Under the pieces are notes generated by a model. That model ran no database searches and was not told the origin of the DNA. It worked only from the letters and a program-made list of their open reading frames with translations. A program made the translations under genes and the position numbers. 64,000 nucleotides of DNA from Stenopsyche tienmushanensis (Eukaryota; Arthropoda; Insecta; Trichoptera; Stenopsychidae), in the NCBI GenBank assembly GCA_008973525.1, contig WACJ01000347.1, forward strand, positions 186,001 through 250,000. The letters are read 5' to 3'. Below are positions 1 through 11,892 of the stretch, piece after piece (position 1 is the stretch's first letter; every line of letters starts with the position of its first letter).

Positions 1-1500
1 GTTTATTCTGAAAATGTTAATTAATAGCTGGTAAAAAACATATAGCAAAAATAATCCTTGAATTACTCGATACATAGAAAAACATGACTTTCCAAATAAA
101 GAACGATCGATACACAAGTTAGTAAACCCTGAACAAAATTTGACACACTTCTCAAAATACTTCCCTCTACCTCTCTGCAATGTCTTTGCATTTTCTCACT
201 TTAACAAACAAAAACTAAACGTTCAAGATTAATGAATTATCCCGACTGATGTCGATAGATATGACTTGAATCCAAGGCAAAGACAGAATGTCTAAAATAA
301 AACCCATGCTGTAAAAATGCAAAACCACACATGATGACTGTTTCTTAGGACGATAAAGGGTTCTTGTTGCTAGAATTTATACATAGAAAGACATGAAAAA
401 CTTATTACATCGCGATTATATCTTTGCAAGGATCTATCAAAAAGAAAATGTGAAGAAAAGTCTAAAAAACCTGTTATTCCTACGCGATATCACAATGTTA
501 ACTGCCAATGTTAGCCTAAATCTTCGCCAAAACAATTGTTTCAATTGATTTGTTCGTTTGATGTGTTATTTATTGGTTGATAGGTTGTTTATATTAAAAA
601 TATATATAAACGTCCTATGAAAGAAGTGCATTTGAATGATGAAGAAATGGAAGAAACCATTACGATCCCGTTTGGCAAGCAATCAGAAGATTTTTTTTTC
701 ATGCGGTTTAAGCATATTTATGATTCACTCAAAGATGTATGCTCTTCGTAAATGTTTCAGCTATTATCTATATATTTTTTTCTTCGCGTTTTCGAACAGC
801 ATTCGAATGGCGGGACAAAAAATAACGTAATTGACCCAAATTTATGTCGCCAGTTACATCGTAAATCACGTACAAAAGCGACACAACTTTATTGTCGTTC
901 TGATAGCCTGCTAAATGATTGGATTGCATTTTTTCAGGGTTCAACATTTCGGAAATTCCGCTTCATTTTATCGGCCGCTGCATTCGTACCGGATTGACGA
1001 AAAAATCCCAACGGTCGGGCGCAAATATTTATTCGGTCGCGGCTTTCGGGCATTTGAACAAATATTAAGTTCGTTAAACTGGACACTTTATATAACGGCT
1101 GATTGACTATTTTGAACCGACTCTCAAACGTCAGATTTATGGGGCCGTTAAAATGATCAAAGAGACTATTCCCAACGCATTCTGAGATCATAACGGACCG
1201 AAGCAGAGACTGGCGGTTTGCAAAACAAAGAACTTCGGTAAACCGTCGGCGTCGTATATAACACGCAGCCAAAGATCTGACAGTCTTGGGAGTTGTTAGT
1301 TTTGTGCCGTTAGAAAGAAACTTAGCATACGATTATTAATTCGAATCCAAACAAGCGTGATCTGATGCAGAACGACTTCTTAGAATACTCCGACGAGCAT
1401 CTAATATCAATATTTTTAACTAACGGTATACATGTTACATTGAATTCAAATCAAACAACCAAAGACCAAATCAAGTGTTGATATGCTAGCATCTAATGTC
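1..1500. other. AT-rich non-coding DNA
   Basis: No recognisable gene. A more GC-balanced patch at about 930-1280 allows a 112-residue open frame on the minus strand (934-1272), but its translation has no recognisable domain and reads like chance open frame. I see no transposon ends here. Confidence 0.5.
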
Positions 1501-1511
1501 GATATGGTGAA

Positions 1512-1590
1512 TTACGAGGATAGTTCCAGAAGTACCCGACCAATCATCGTTCAGGAACATATTCGCCTTGTTGAGCCTAAAAGTGATCGA
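1512..1590 (+). repeat. Isolated mariner-type terminal inverted repeat
   Basis: The stretch beginning TACGAGGATAGTTCCAGAAG, then TACCCGACC, closely matches (in reverse complement) the ends near 53,025-53,055 and 51,300-51,335, both of which lie next to mariner transposase remnants. It is therefore read as a solo mariner end. No coding remnant is seen beside it. Confidence 0.45.
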
Positions 1591-2227
1591 TTCTTTAACA
1601 TTTTTTTATGCAAAAAATATTAAATGTAGAATGTTGATATTAAGCGTGTTGACTAGACAATCTTTATTAAACATGAAAATGTTTTTTAAAGTTTGACAAA
1701 GTATGTTAATGGGAATAGGGAGAGCCATGTCCGTCAGTGCGCTAGCGATGACATTCTTCACCACGAAATTTCTAGACAGGTGATTTGCAGCAAAAAAATA
1801 AACATAGTTTTACTTTGTATAATATTTTATATAGTTTGACCTATAATTAAGAAGAAATATTTGAAAATACAAAAATAATGAGCAATTTTTGTAGTTTTTT
1901 GTTCATTAAATATTTTTTTAAAAATATTTTTAAGTAATTATAGGTCAAATGATGAAGACGTTTATTGTACACTTGATTGTCAAATTTCATTCAGAATTCT
2001 CATCTAGGGCGTATGGGAGCACTTCCGTGAGCTTGAAAAAACACTTCAAACGTTTTTGAGAAAAACGCGTTTAAATATTCTCTTCTATTCTCCTCATCAG
2101 CTTATAACTTGGCGAATTTTGTTTATATCGACTTAAAATTTACTGATAGTGCTCTAAAGTATCAGTTCTTTCCGATATACGAAGAAAAAACATACTTTTT
2201 TAGAACAAACAAGGCAGAAAGTCCCTT

Positions 2228-2455
2228 TAACTCTTCGCGGTCCTATGTCGAGTCTGGCTCGACAATTTGTTTATAAATTTTTTTCCCCACTCAGATATGA
2301 AATTATGTGACTTTATTTTTCGTATCGTGTTTAAGACAGTATTTGGAAAGGAATATGTATTGGTTTTTATGATAATTCATAGTGTTTCGCTTACCTGCTA
2401 GAGATACAAAAGAAAGGGGCTGTTGCCCGGATGAAATTCTAAAACACAGCAACTA
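2228..2455 (+). repeat. TTAA-flanked repeat family 1, copy A (piggyBac-type MITE end)
   Basis: The stretch begins at a TTAA followed by CTCTTCGCGGTCCTATGTCG and stays similar to 19,934-20,155 for about 225 bp, through 'GTGTTTCGC', 'GCTAGAGATACAAA' and 'AAAACACAG'. TTAA plus a C-rich short end is the pattern of piggyBac non-autonomous elements. A convincing inverted right end is not seen in either copy, so the class is inferred. Confidence 0.5.
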
Positions 2456-2584
2456 ATGAATATACAAAATGAAATTTTAACTAATTTTAAAAACCTGTTC
2501 TCCATTCTGGCAAATGTTTTGAGAGATATCGTACTATACGTACGTACGTATAAACTATAAAATAAAAATTCTAAATTCTACTTT

Positions 2585-2905
2585 GAGGAAGTCTTTTACT
2601 TCATATACGAACTGCTAAGATAAAAAACGCAATGGTCGATCAAACAAGATGACGATGCCAGAAATGGTGAATAAAATCCACAAAATGGATGATATGCAGA
2701 CATAATAGGTGTAAGTACTAAAAAACGTATATCGAAAAATTTGAACATGAGAAAGCTGTGCGTAAGATGGGTACCGCGTTTGCTCACAATAGAACAAAAA
2801 CTGCGTTGTGAGGATATTTAAATCGAGTATTTGGCGATGTTTCGCAGCAATAAAATCGAATTTTGCGTCGATTCCTAGCCAAGGATAAGAAATTCGACGG
2901 TTCTC
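2585..2905 (+). mobile_element. Mariner (irritans-type) transposase fragment
   Basis: The + strand in broken frames reads pieces typical of the irritans group: a 'MTMPEMVNKIHKMDD'-like helix-turn-helix part, then 'FEHEKAVRKMGTAFAHNRTK' and a stretch ending in 'EFLRRFL'. There are frame breaks and stops, and neither end nor the catalytic triad is complete. It is a dead fragment. Related pieces lie at 17.4, 26, 45.6 and 52.8 kb. Confidence 0.65.
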
Positions 2906-5093
2906 ACTAATTTTTTTTGTTGTTATGTCAGTTAGTTCTGAGACTACTCTCGTAAATCTTGAGGCATTTTTTATAATGTTTCAAATCCAGATCTTGGAAA
3001 AAAATCACCGAAACAATAAATTTGGATGATCTGAAATAGGGACATCCAAATGCAACGCTCAGATTATTAAATGATATAAGCCGTTTTATTTTAGTAGAAG
3101 ATAGGACAATTTTAACTATTATTAAACAATTAACAAAATATCTATTGTTTTCAAGCAAAATTGTGTTAAGCGATGAAGCTTTTTTTATGATTTTTTTTAA
3201 ATTTTAAGATTAATAGAAATAATTCGACTTTGTGATTTAATCAAGATGCATTGATATTTTCGATCGATCGAACCCCCATATAAAAATGTTACAACCCTAG
3301 AAATATCTCCCATGGAAATCGCTCACATCCGATATCAGATTTGATATCATTGGAAGAAGATATCAATTACATCTTATTATTTCAGGCGAACTAAATTCTA
3401 TAATAACAGTTTTTGAAGAATATCTTCAGGAAGCTAAAAGCGAGATGGAACAGGAAAAGCTAAAATTAAAGCTGTTGTTGTGTCTGCTCTTCCATCGTCT
3501 CATATTTTATCTTCTATCCATTATCCTGATTACAAAATTATCTTAATGCATAATTTAAAAAAAAAACTATATATTTAAACTGGCATCTTAATGATTCAAA
3601 AATTTATTACACAATCTTCCTCGATTTACACGGGCATTTTTTTCTTTGGGGCTATAACCATCCAGCAAATTTAACCAGATTTATGCGACTTTAATCTGAA
3701 ATTGAATATCCTGAATACTATTACTGATATTAAAAGCAGTGTACGCCGGCAGTCACCCGGCGAGCCACCTGAATGAGCGAATCGAAGAGCGCTATTGCGA
3801 TCATCTTGATCATGCATTTTTTTGTATTTATCTTATATTTTTGCATGATTTTTAGCTCCAAATCTTGATAAGAAATATTAAGTAAGTTCAATGTTTCCAC
3901 CCCTTTTTCCTCTTTACGTGGCCTTGCACCCCCTAACGAAGAAGGTTAATTAAAATTACTAAATCGATAATAATATTTTAGAATAAGTATAATTCATTAG
4001 CGCCGAAATTTCGCCATCTTGATGGCGCTAACAGCGTTTTAATTAGCCACGTCAGCTTTTTAAGCTTAATTAAATCATTCGTTCCGCTGTTCATTCATTA
4101 GTCGCTCTTTCTCTAAATGGCAACAACGACGTTGTCTTGCGATCTAATATTGTTCCCCACATCGGCGTCGCCATTATTCATGTAATTTTCGACACGTCGT
4201 TGCTTTGGGGTCGTTAAAAGCGACGCTTGTTATCCTTATCGCTAATGTTGTTGTTATATTTCCGAGTAGTTTTTAATTGGCTTAACCGCGGGGTTGTTTT
4301 AAGGGACACGCCTTTCAAGAGTATCGAGAAACCATCAGGAAGTACGTGGAATATTTTCGGACTCATCTGCATATTGATGCCTTTGATACGCTTTTCAATT
4401 AAAATTACCGCGGGAGACTAGAATTTATCATTAAAAATAATGGCCTTTCGACTAATAACGCAAAGAAAACCTTTTTTGCGCCTTCTCAAAATAGGGAGCA
4501 CTCGAAACGCCCTTTTCTACCCTTTCGCCGTGAGGGCTTGTTTCAATAAGCAGTGCCTCGCTCGGATATATCCACTCCGGTTGACGTTTTTGAAGCTATC
4601 AGCCTCTATCTTTTTTGCTTTTCTTCGTACACTTTTCATGTTTGCTGTCAAGTGACGATTGCCTCTTGTTGCCACTTTTCAACTTGTGTGTCTTTTATGT
4701 CGATGCCACAAAACAAGCGTAGACAATTCATAAATCACCAGCCGCCGCATTCGGGCTTTTATTGGCATTTTACCAATATTTTCTGCACTTGTTGACGGAT
4801 GAACGATTGAAATTTCTTTGTTTCTAATTGCAAAAAAAATGAGTTATTGGGACACATCATATGATGCTCGATTTGATCTATTAATGAGCATAATATTACA
4901 TCTATTCCTGTCCACGTTCTATGTATAAGACGATCATTATCCACAAGCATAACCAACTTAACATCAAATCAATCACCATTGATGCTCCGATTACTGGCAA
5001 GAGTCTCTCATTCGTTTTCATTTTATAAGCCAAAACACGGACATAATCATAGAGCAATTAACGTAATAATTTTGAATATCATCTGATAATGTC
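2906..5093. other. AT-rich non-coding DNA with one balanced patch
   Basis: No gene is recognised. About 3,725-3,800 contains a motif (GCCACCTGAATGAGCGAATC, then GAAG) that recurs in altered form at 10,785-10,825 (ACCACCTGGGTGAGCGTATC, then GAAG), suggesting a small interspersed repeat. About 4,000-4,800 is more GC-balanced, with overlapping short open frames that look like chance. Confidence 0.4.
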
Positions 5094-5548
5094 TTATGGG
5101 TATTGAAAAGTATTGGCGTATTTTGAAACCTTATGTTTGAGCTCAGATTGTATTCGTACACAATGACGGAAACATTTTTTTAAGCCATTTAATTTGTAAA
5201 ACTATTGTTAAACATTATTTTTGTGCAATAGATTTAATTTTATTTTTAAGTGTCCAAAATGAATGTCCACACCCGAAACTAACAAAGTTTGGGTTGGAAT
5301 GGCACAAAAGGAATTTCAGAAAAATAAATTGGCCGATAGAAGCTTAAGGGATGAGCCGAGAACGGGACGACCCCTGAATTTTAATAACGATGCACTAAAA
5401 TCCTTAATTTAGTCAGATCCATGGCAAACAATCGAGGAGTTAACAATAGTAATATAAATTAAAGAGATATTTTCATCACTGGGTTCGGTCATAAACTGAG
5501 CTCAATCATAGGATTTCGAAATACGCGAATACTTTTCAATACCCCTAA
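5094..5548 (+). mobile_element. Internally deleted mariner element with long inverted ends
   Basis: The left end TTATGGGTATTGAAAAGTAT and the right end (reverse complement TTAGGGGTATTGAAAAGTAT) stay complementary for about 50 bp each, as far as TTGAGCTCA. A TA follows the right end. The interior carries a short transposase remnant with the linker 'RDEPRTGRPLNFNNDALKSL', typical of the mariner DNA-binding region, and then a stop. The element is about 455 bp against about 1.3 kb for an intact mariner, and the catalytic domain is missing. The same linker ('GRPSYFDNDAIKSLIESD') is seen in the element at 47,587. Confidence 0.8.
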
Positions 5549-6952
5549 TATATTTGGAATTTACTTCAGAATCAGATGAAATCCAAAATTGTTTGAAATT
5601 TGATCTGGATTTGGGCTTTCCTTCCGATTCAATTCCAAACATTTATATCCAGCTCCGGGTGATTCAATTTTGAATTCATAGAATATTTTTATTTGTATCC
5701 TAAATTTTAGAGTTATTGTGTAGGCGACAAATATAATATAAACAATTGATTATGTATAAGGAATGATTTTGAATTCATTCCTTTTGACTGAAAGTTTTGG
5801 AATCCCGGCTTATAGTGCATAACACTAGGAATCAAATTGAAATCTGGGAATCCCAACCTGGGTATATAGCAAATATATAGGAAGAAATATCAAAAGATTT
5901 ATTAGTAAATAAATCAAAAATCACTATCGGTTATTACTGTAATTACAAAATTAGAAGTTTTATTTTTTATGATTTGGCAACATTTAGTGAATTTGCATGC
6001 CAAAAGTAAATATTGGAATATTGGATTTGTTCGAGTCAATGGATAAAGTCGGCTGATAAAATCGAAATAAAACTTTTTCCGCAATCTGGATTTGAAACCG
6101 AATCTATAATAAAAATCCAGGATCTAAAACACTATACAAACACATTTGTCTGTGGGACAAAAATCTACAAAATTCAGGTCAAGTCCAAAAGATAAAAGTA
6201 TTGATATGATTGGTTTCATGAAAGCATATGTATTTTAATTTCGAAAAAAATGTTCCTGCACATTAATATTTAAATCTATTTTTTAGGCATTATTCTCTAT
6301 TGTTAGCCTATCATTTATCGGTAAATAACCGATAACCAAGTTTACCGGTAATTGTATTTTGTCGGTAAATTGTATATATATAGCCCTGATAATGACTTTA
6401 TATTGCAAGCTGAAATTTAGGTTGATAACAATATTATCTGAAATATTGATTTAACAGAACAATTAACAGAATAATAGGACAATAAAAAATTTGCATAAGA
6501 ATGTTGGATTCCACATATTATATCAACACAAAAAACAACTAAACTCTGTTTCGAGTAAGACGTGTACCGAACCGATAAAACCGATATTTAGTTAATGTCA
6601 TTGTTTTCGGTTCAGTTCCGGTTCGAAGCCCTGGAATTTTAAGCAGTGATCGGACAAAGGTGAAAGTTTAATTGTAATTTTTCCTTTTGAAAAACTTAAA
6701 AACGCGATCAAAAACCCGTTTTTTCAAGCGCTATGAAAATTAAAATCACATTTATTAGATTTCTAAAATATGCCATTTTTTTTTTAGTTTCCAATAAAAC
6801 CATATTAGCTTTGAAATTCAAATGGTAGATCAAAAAGAAGACGTTGCAAGGTATATAAGTTGATAATTTTAAAACAAAATTTGTTTAAAGTCTTCACGAA
6901 AGAAAAAAAATCAGAAAACGCGTAAAAATATAAGCTAATTTGGTATTCGTCT
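5549..6952. other. AT-rich non-coding DNA
   Basis: No gene is supported. Between 6,300 and 6,640 are pieces rich in 'ACCGATA' and 'CCGGTTCG' motifs and two 'CAGGGCT'-like ends in the same orientation. They faintly resemble hAT MITE ends but do not form a paired element. Confidence 0.35.
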
Positions 6953-7253
6953 TAACACATTAAATGCGGGGGTACTGCGCACTATATTTTAATAAATGCC
7001 AATACTTAAGAATTCATATTTTACACCAAATGATTACCAAATATGTTATTAAAAATTTAAAAACAAACGTGTATTTGTATAGTATCACCAGAAAAACATA
7101 TTTTTGTTTTTTTTCGCTTTTTGTTGGCTAATAAATGAGTGTTTTAGCTTTTCTGACAACCTTTTCGGGAAGGATTTAAATAAGACTACACATTTTTATG
7201 CAGTATTTCAATTATTTGCATTCTGTACATATATGTTTTTCAAATTGTTATAT

Positions 7254-7360
7254 TAACCATTTCCTACCGGTGATGTATTTACTACACCTCGACTTTAATA
7301 ATGGGAATATCGATATGAAATATAATAGATACGGGGTTCAAAAATTTTGTATTCCTCCAT
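7254..7360 (+). repeat. Half copy of the TTAA MITE also at 20,222-20,395
   Basis: TTAACCATTTCCTACCGGTG, then ATGTATTTACTACAC and a CGA-rich stretch, parallels the left half of the complete MITE at 20,222. The right end is missing here. Confidence 0.45.
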
Positions 7361-7554
7361 AATATAATTACGAATCACATCAAAGTATTATAGTATATAA
7401 GTATTCATCTGCAGCGACGGAAATAAATAATTTGTCGGGAAATCAGGAATATTGCGAGTTTTAATCCGTGTCTCAGTAGAAAGGAATTTTATCAGTCACG
7501 TTGATGGTATTATGCGAAAAAATTTTTTTTTTTAAATCCTTATGACGTCCATCA

Positions 7555-7705
7555 AAGCATGAATCTTTGATGTGTCATATCCGATAACGGATATAGGGTG
7601 ATCTCCATAGGAGATCTTACTTGGGAGATGATTTAATGTGGTGGTTTCCCGTTGCCTTCCACACGTGGTAAAGTAAGGATAGGATTATTATTATTATAGG
7701 ATTAT
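7555..7705 (+). repeat. Short retroposon-like repeat with TTA-repeat tail
   Basis: A compact GC-balanced stretch includes a GATCTCC-N-GGAGATC hairpin and GGTGGTTTCCCGTTGCCTTC, and ends in a run of TTA units. A short body with a simple-repeat tail is what SINE-like elements show. No second copy is visible in the window and I could not find clear pol III boxes. Confidence 0.3.
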
Positions 7706-8007
7706 GCGAAAATTACTCATACACAAAAAACAGGGTTTTGAATCGGAACGAAATCGATATATATTATATATATGACACAAACACAACCGAAACTAAAACC
7801 GAGATGAAAATATAACAATTTGTATGTCTAGCAAAAAATGTTAAAAAAAACATGGCGTAATTCATAAAAATATGCTTCCCGTGCGTATCCATCACTCTGC
7901 AAGATACATATTGCTGTGCTTCCCGCACTTAATGTGTTAAGCTAAAAGCAGCCTCATCATCTGATATTGATCTTTTGGATGTAGGCCGCTTAGAACTTAT
8001 CACATGA

Positions 8008-8439
8008 TTAATATTTGGCATTGGAATGTTGTTTTTGGCATACTTGACGGCATCGATCTAAGCGTAATGATTCATTAAAAGCATTGGAATTGCCATCGGT
8101 GGCTATTTTCATCGTCGGGCGTATTTCATGCGAATCTTCGGAGCGGCGTTTAATTTCAGCGATCCTGGGAAACTTTCCCGGATAATAAAGCCGCAGAATC
8201 GAACCTGTTACAGGATATCGCGGCCGAAATGTATCGAGCTTATTTTTTCCGGCGTTATTAGGATGAAAAATTGATCGTCGGAAATTTGAGCGGAAACTTT
8301 GTCGTCGGATGTGGAGAGATTGATTGATTTCAGACGTATTTGCTGAAAGGCGATATATTCCAAGGATATGAATCTGTTCTGCGGGTTTATGGCCGCTGTT
8401 GGATTCGTTAATGTTTGGACTCATTTTTTTCGGAATCAT
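8008..8439 (-). other. Unrecognised 143-residue open frame
   Basis: This is an ATG-to-stop frame in a GC-balanced island (8,000-8,450). The predicted product is basic and rich in Arg, Ser and Asn, with no recognisable domain, signal peptide or membrane segment. No splice context ties it to a gene. The raised GC may simply lower stop-codon frequency; a conserved non-coding element is equally possible. Confidence 0.15.
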
Positions 8440-9524
8440 TATCTAGTGCTAATTATCGCATCTATGTGCTTTCATGTGGACAATGCGAATTTGGCATACG
8501 CACATGCCAAAGCCGTGGCAAATATTAGCCCAGTACATTATCGCAATTATTTTGGCTTATATTAGCAAAACATTAACAAAGCTGTCGTAACGATCCTCTA
8601 AGGTACAATTTTAAACACATACATCACGGGCTAGGCAGATCCGGACTGGTGGAGATTTGTTTCTGGGCAATTATTTACGCTGAAATTTGCATATCTCTCC
8701 TCCAGCATTGGCCCTCAAACGTAAGAAATAACACCGGGCTTAGACTGTTCCGGTTGAACCCTCATAACTTACGTATTCAAAAGGAAACAAAACACATGTT
8801 TCCGTAGACTGGGAAAAAAACTAACGAAGAAAGGAACTGAAACGGAACCGTGTTCGGTCTTGTTAAATCGATTAGGGGAAATGGCCGTACCGAAGCTAAA
8901 AACCAACCAGCGGACCCACCGTTTAGCGATAATAGCATCATAGATATTCCTAGTCATTATTTTGTCCAGGAACTCTAACTATAGTCCTTCGACTTCATAT
9001 ATTCTCATTACATTCATCACAATGAAGATTTGCTATGTAATTTTGTGATAGGATTCAAAACACAACTTTATTTCTACCAAATCGACAATCTATATATGAA
9101 TATGAATTACTACAAATTAATCAATCATAGACGGTCCTGCTCGATTTTATTAATTGCCTCAATATTTACTTTTTCAGCTCCAGGAAATCAGGCTAAATGT
9201 GGATCGAGACAATCGATCAGAAATATTAATACTTACCGATCTACCAAATTTATTGGCACGATGATTTTTTTTCAGATTAAAAATATTCAGTCCAATCTAT
9301 TATATAAACATTTCATCAAAACAAATCATGAATCTATGTATCATCATCATTTTTGATGATTTTTATTTCTCGAGAAAATTCTCGATTTCGTTTCTCAAAT
9401 TTCTCGTTTCTTAACCCTTTTGAGTAGTAAGCTATTTTCAAATATGTCTTAGATGCTATATTTGCTTGTCTGCTACTTATCATTTGTATAAATCTACTTA
9501 TCTTTCAAGATCGCAGCAACGTGT

Positions 9525-9893
9525 ATGAAGCTTATATTTAACACTCTCGCCGCCCAACGTGAATCGGTATTGTTTTTTACAGGGCCCAAATTCGATAATG
9601 AGGTCGATCTCAAAATAGATTTGGATAATTGTCATCTGGAATACATTATAGAAAGACGTAACAGTGAGACGCTAGGTTCGCTTTTTGAAAACTTTTTAAG
9701 ATTTCGCTGCACTTTCACGATTGAAAAGCATACGTTTTCTGCAAACATATCAGTATTTTTTTACACTCAAATCAGAAAATTCCCGGAACTTCTAGGAAGA
9801 GAATGGTTGTGGTCGGAAAATGCTACGCCCGACAATGAAAAGAAGGAAGCGAAAAAAGCGTTTCACGCTTTAGAAATTCATAAAAATCCTTAG
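9525..9893 (+). other. Unrecognised 122-residue open frame
   Basis: The frame opens with ATG and ends in TAG. Its residue composition (alternating hydrophobic and charged stretches, e.g. 'FDNEVDLKIDLDNCHLEYII' and 'FPELLGREWLW') is more protein-like than most open frames in this window. I recognise no family, and there is no visible partner exon or poly(A) context. It could be a decayed mobile-element frame or chance. Confidence 0.2.
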
Positions 9894-10970
9894 GGCAAAT
9901 ATATTAGAAGGAATTGTAGTCTTTGTTACAAAAAGATGAGACAAATTCTCGATCGCCATGGAGCGAAAAAAAATGTAAAAAGGGTCTCAACATATTGTCT
10001 TAATTGTTAAAAATCATCTCATATGCATTTGAATTGTTTTAAAGAATGTCATACTACATAATATAATTTTGTATTTTATTTTAAACATAATTTTATGTAT
10101 AATATATGTATATTTTAGCTATATTAATTTTATGTTATATATTCTGTTTATTTTATATTTGCTTGTGCTTATTCCATTAAATAGAAATAACTTGTAAAAT
10201 CGTATTTAAGCAGAGGAAGAAAAGATCCATCAAAATTAACGACCGCCCGTCGCGCATATCTGGTGGACGAAGCGACGAACGAGTTAAATAAATAAACATT
10301 GTCGATAGCACACAGTATTCGGTAATTTCTTCAAGTAAACATAAATAATATACTTGAAATCGATTAATTATATCATTCATTATTAGTCGATAAATTTGGG
10401 TTAACGATCTACACAATTGTACGATGTACGCAGAAAGCTCTTCGCTCTTCAAATTCGCTCGCAAATAGGCGATCATCCTACGATATAAGTTAAACAAGAC
10501 GAGTTTGAAAATTTGGGGAAATTTGTCAAATGCTAATAATACCTAAAAACTTGGATCTATTTTTATGCGATAGATACGTTCCACGGGGAGTCGCATAAAA
10601 AGAAAAACTTCATACAAATTTTATATTTTTATATTATATCGAGAAATGAGAATTCTCGAGAAAAAACACCTGTCATCATTATAGTGTATTCGCACACAGC
10701 CTACTGTCTATCTCGCCCTATACCTTAGCTTCCTTATGAGCTTGATATTGAAGGCAGCATAATTTTTTTTTGTGCAGGTTCACCCAACGAACCACCTGGG
10801 TGAGCGTATCGAAGTGCATCTAACTTCAATAATGCAATCCTGGCTTCGTTATAGAAACGATATATTTATCAACAGAACCGTAACTAGGGTGTGAAGCGCC
10901 CAGTATCTAACTTATACGTAATATACAAAGATAAAAAAAATACTATGATAGAAAGTGTCTAGACATTACG

Positions 10971-11155
10971 TTGCCTCCATGATCGTACAGATCATAGAAA
11001 ATGCCGCAAAAAGCCCTAAAAGAGGACGGAGTGGCCATAAGGTTTGTATGCTCAATCGGTCCGTTTTTCGGACCGCTGATATAACGAATGAGCGGCTCGC
11101 AATCGGATGCCAAACATTTATACAACGATAATGAAGTAAAGCTGTATTAAACAAC
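10971..11155 (+). repeat. Interspersed repeat REP-A, copy 1
   Basis: The stretch carries two short perfect hairpins: ATGATC-N5-GATCAT at 10,979-10,995 and CGGTCCG-N5-CGGACCG at 11,057-11,075. Between them lies 'AAAATGCCGCAAAAAGCCC' and a conserved 'GAGTGGCCATAAGGTTTGT'. Three other copies (15.3, 17.85 and 46.0 kb) share the core in the same orientation. It encodes no recognisable protein. Confidence 0.7.
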
Positions 11156-11710
11156 GTTTTTGCGCTCCAAGCCCAGTTGCGCCCGTGGCGGGCGCCTGCT
11201 TTGCCACGCCTTAGTTACGGCCCTGTTTAGCAATTCATAGGTTGTTAAACGTTATAATTATCACTAATTTGTTAAATTAAACAAAACAATAAACAGAAGT
11301 CGCCAAAACAAAAACCGGATTTGATAGCGCACGTCAAGCTATGATAATGACACTGATTAGATAATCCTATTCTTTGACAATTTAGCAGTCACAATCACCA
11401 TTACGTATAATATTTTTGAGTAAATCGAATCGATTTCGATCGTTTATCGTTTCGGATCATATTAGTTTTTGCACATAAATTGTTTTCTAACAATACGACC
11501 AAAAGTTTAGGGCGGCTTAGCATTCGCGAAACTACCCGTGGCTTCATTTGAATTTTTATTGGAAAAGTGTAATTAAAATATTTAAAACGACATATCGATA
11601 TGAACGCCGCGGTTCCGCAAATTGAAACGCTAATACTTTTCAATAAGTTGTAATATGTTTATAAAACATAATTTCGAACGCAACGATTCTATCAGTACTT
11701 CGTCGAAATA

Positions 11711-11892
11711 CAGGCAACCCTTCTATAGCGTCGAGATAGGGACCACGCTATAGAATATTAGGCACCCGTACAAAATTTGCACAAGTTTAATTTTTAACAA
11801 GTGCAAGTGACTTAAATTGATTTTATGTATTTTACCAATTGCTTGCGTAAAAGACGCCGCAAACGAAGTATACGCTATAGGAGGATTGGCTG
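11711..11892 (+). mobile_element. TA-flanked MITE family, copy 1
   Basis: It begins CAGGCAACCCTTCTATAGCG and ends with the complement of CAGCCAATCCTCCTATAGCG, flanked by TA on both sides. It has no coding capacity. The CAG tips and TA duplication fit a pogo/Tigger-type MITE. Its interior matches copy 2 (16,157-16,351) in inverse orientation, including the 'AAGACGCCGCAAA' stretch. Confidence 0.75.

Larger units (their letters stand above)
6957..7936. mobile_element. piggyBac-type non-autonomous element
   Basis: TTAA at 6,953-6,956 is followed by CACATTAAATGCGGG, and the reverse complement of the right end reads CACATTAAGTGCGGG next to TTAA at 7,937-7,940. A 15-bp inverted end beside a duplicated TTAA is the piggyBac signature. 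No transposase is present inside. The roughly 980-bp interior holds part of a second MITE (about 7,254) and a short element with a TTATTATTATTA tail (about 7,555-7,705). Confidence 0.7.

Noticed and set aside
934..1272. 112-residue minus-strand open frame
   Set aside because: No recognisable domain, balanced-composition patch, no splice or start context; treated as chance.
2537..2552. ACGT tandem microsatellite
   Set aside because: Only three to four units; too short to be of interest.
6300..6640. Possible hAT MITE
   Set aside because: Two CAGGGCT-like ends are seen, but in the same orientation and without an 8-bp target duplication, so no element could be delimited.
8368..8565. 65-residue open frame overlapping the 143-residue minus-strand frame
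   Set aside because: Shadow frame in the same GC-balanced island; no recognisable feature.
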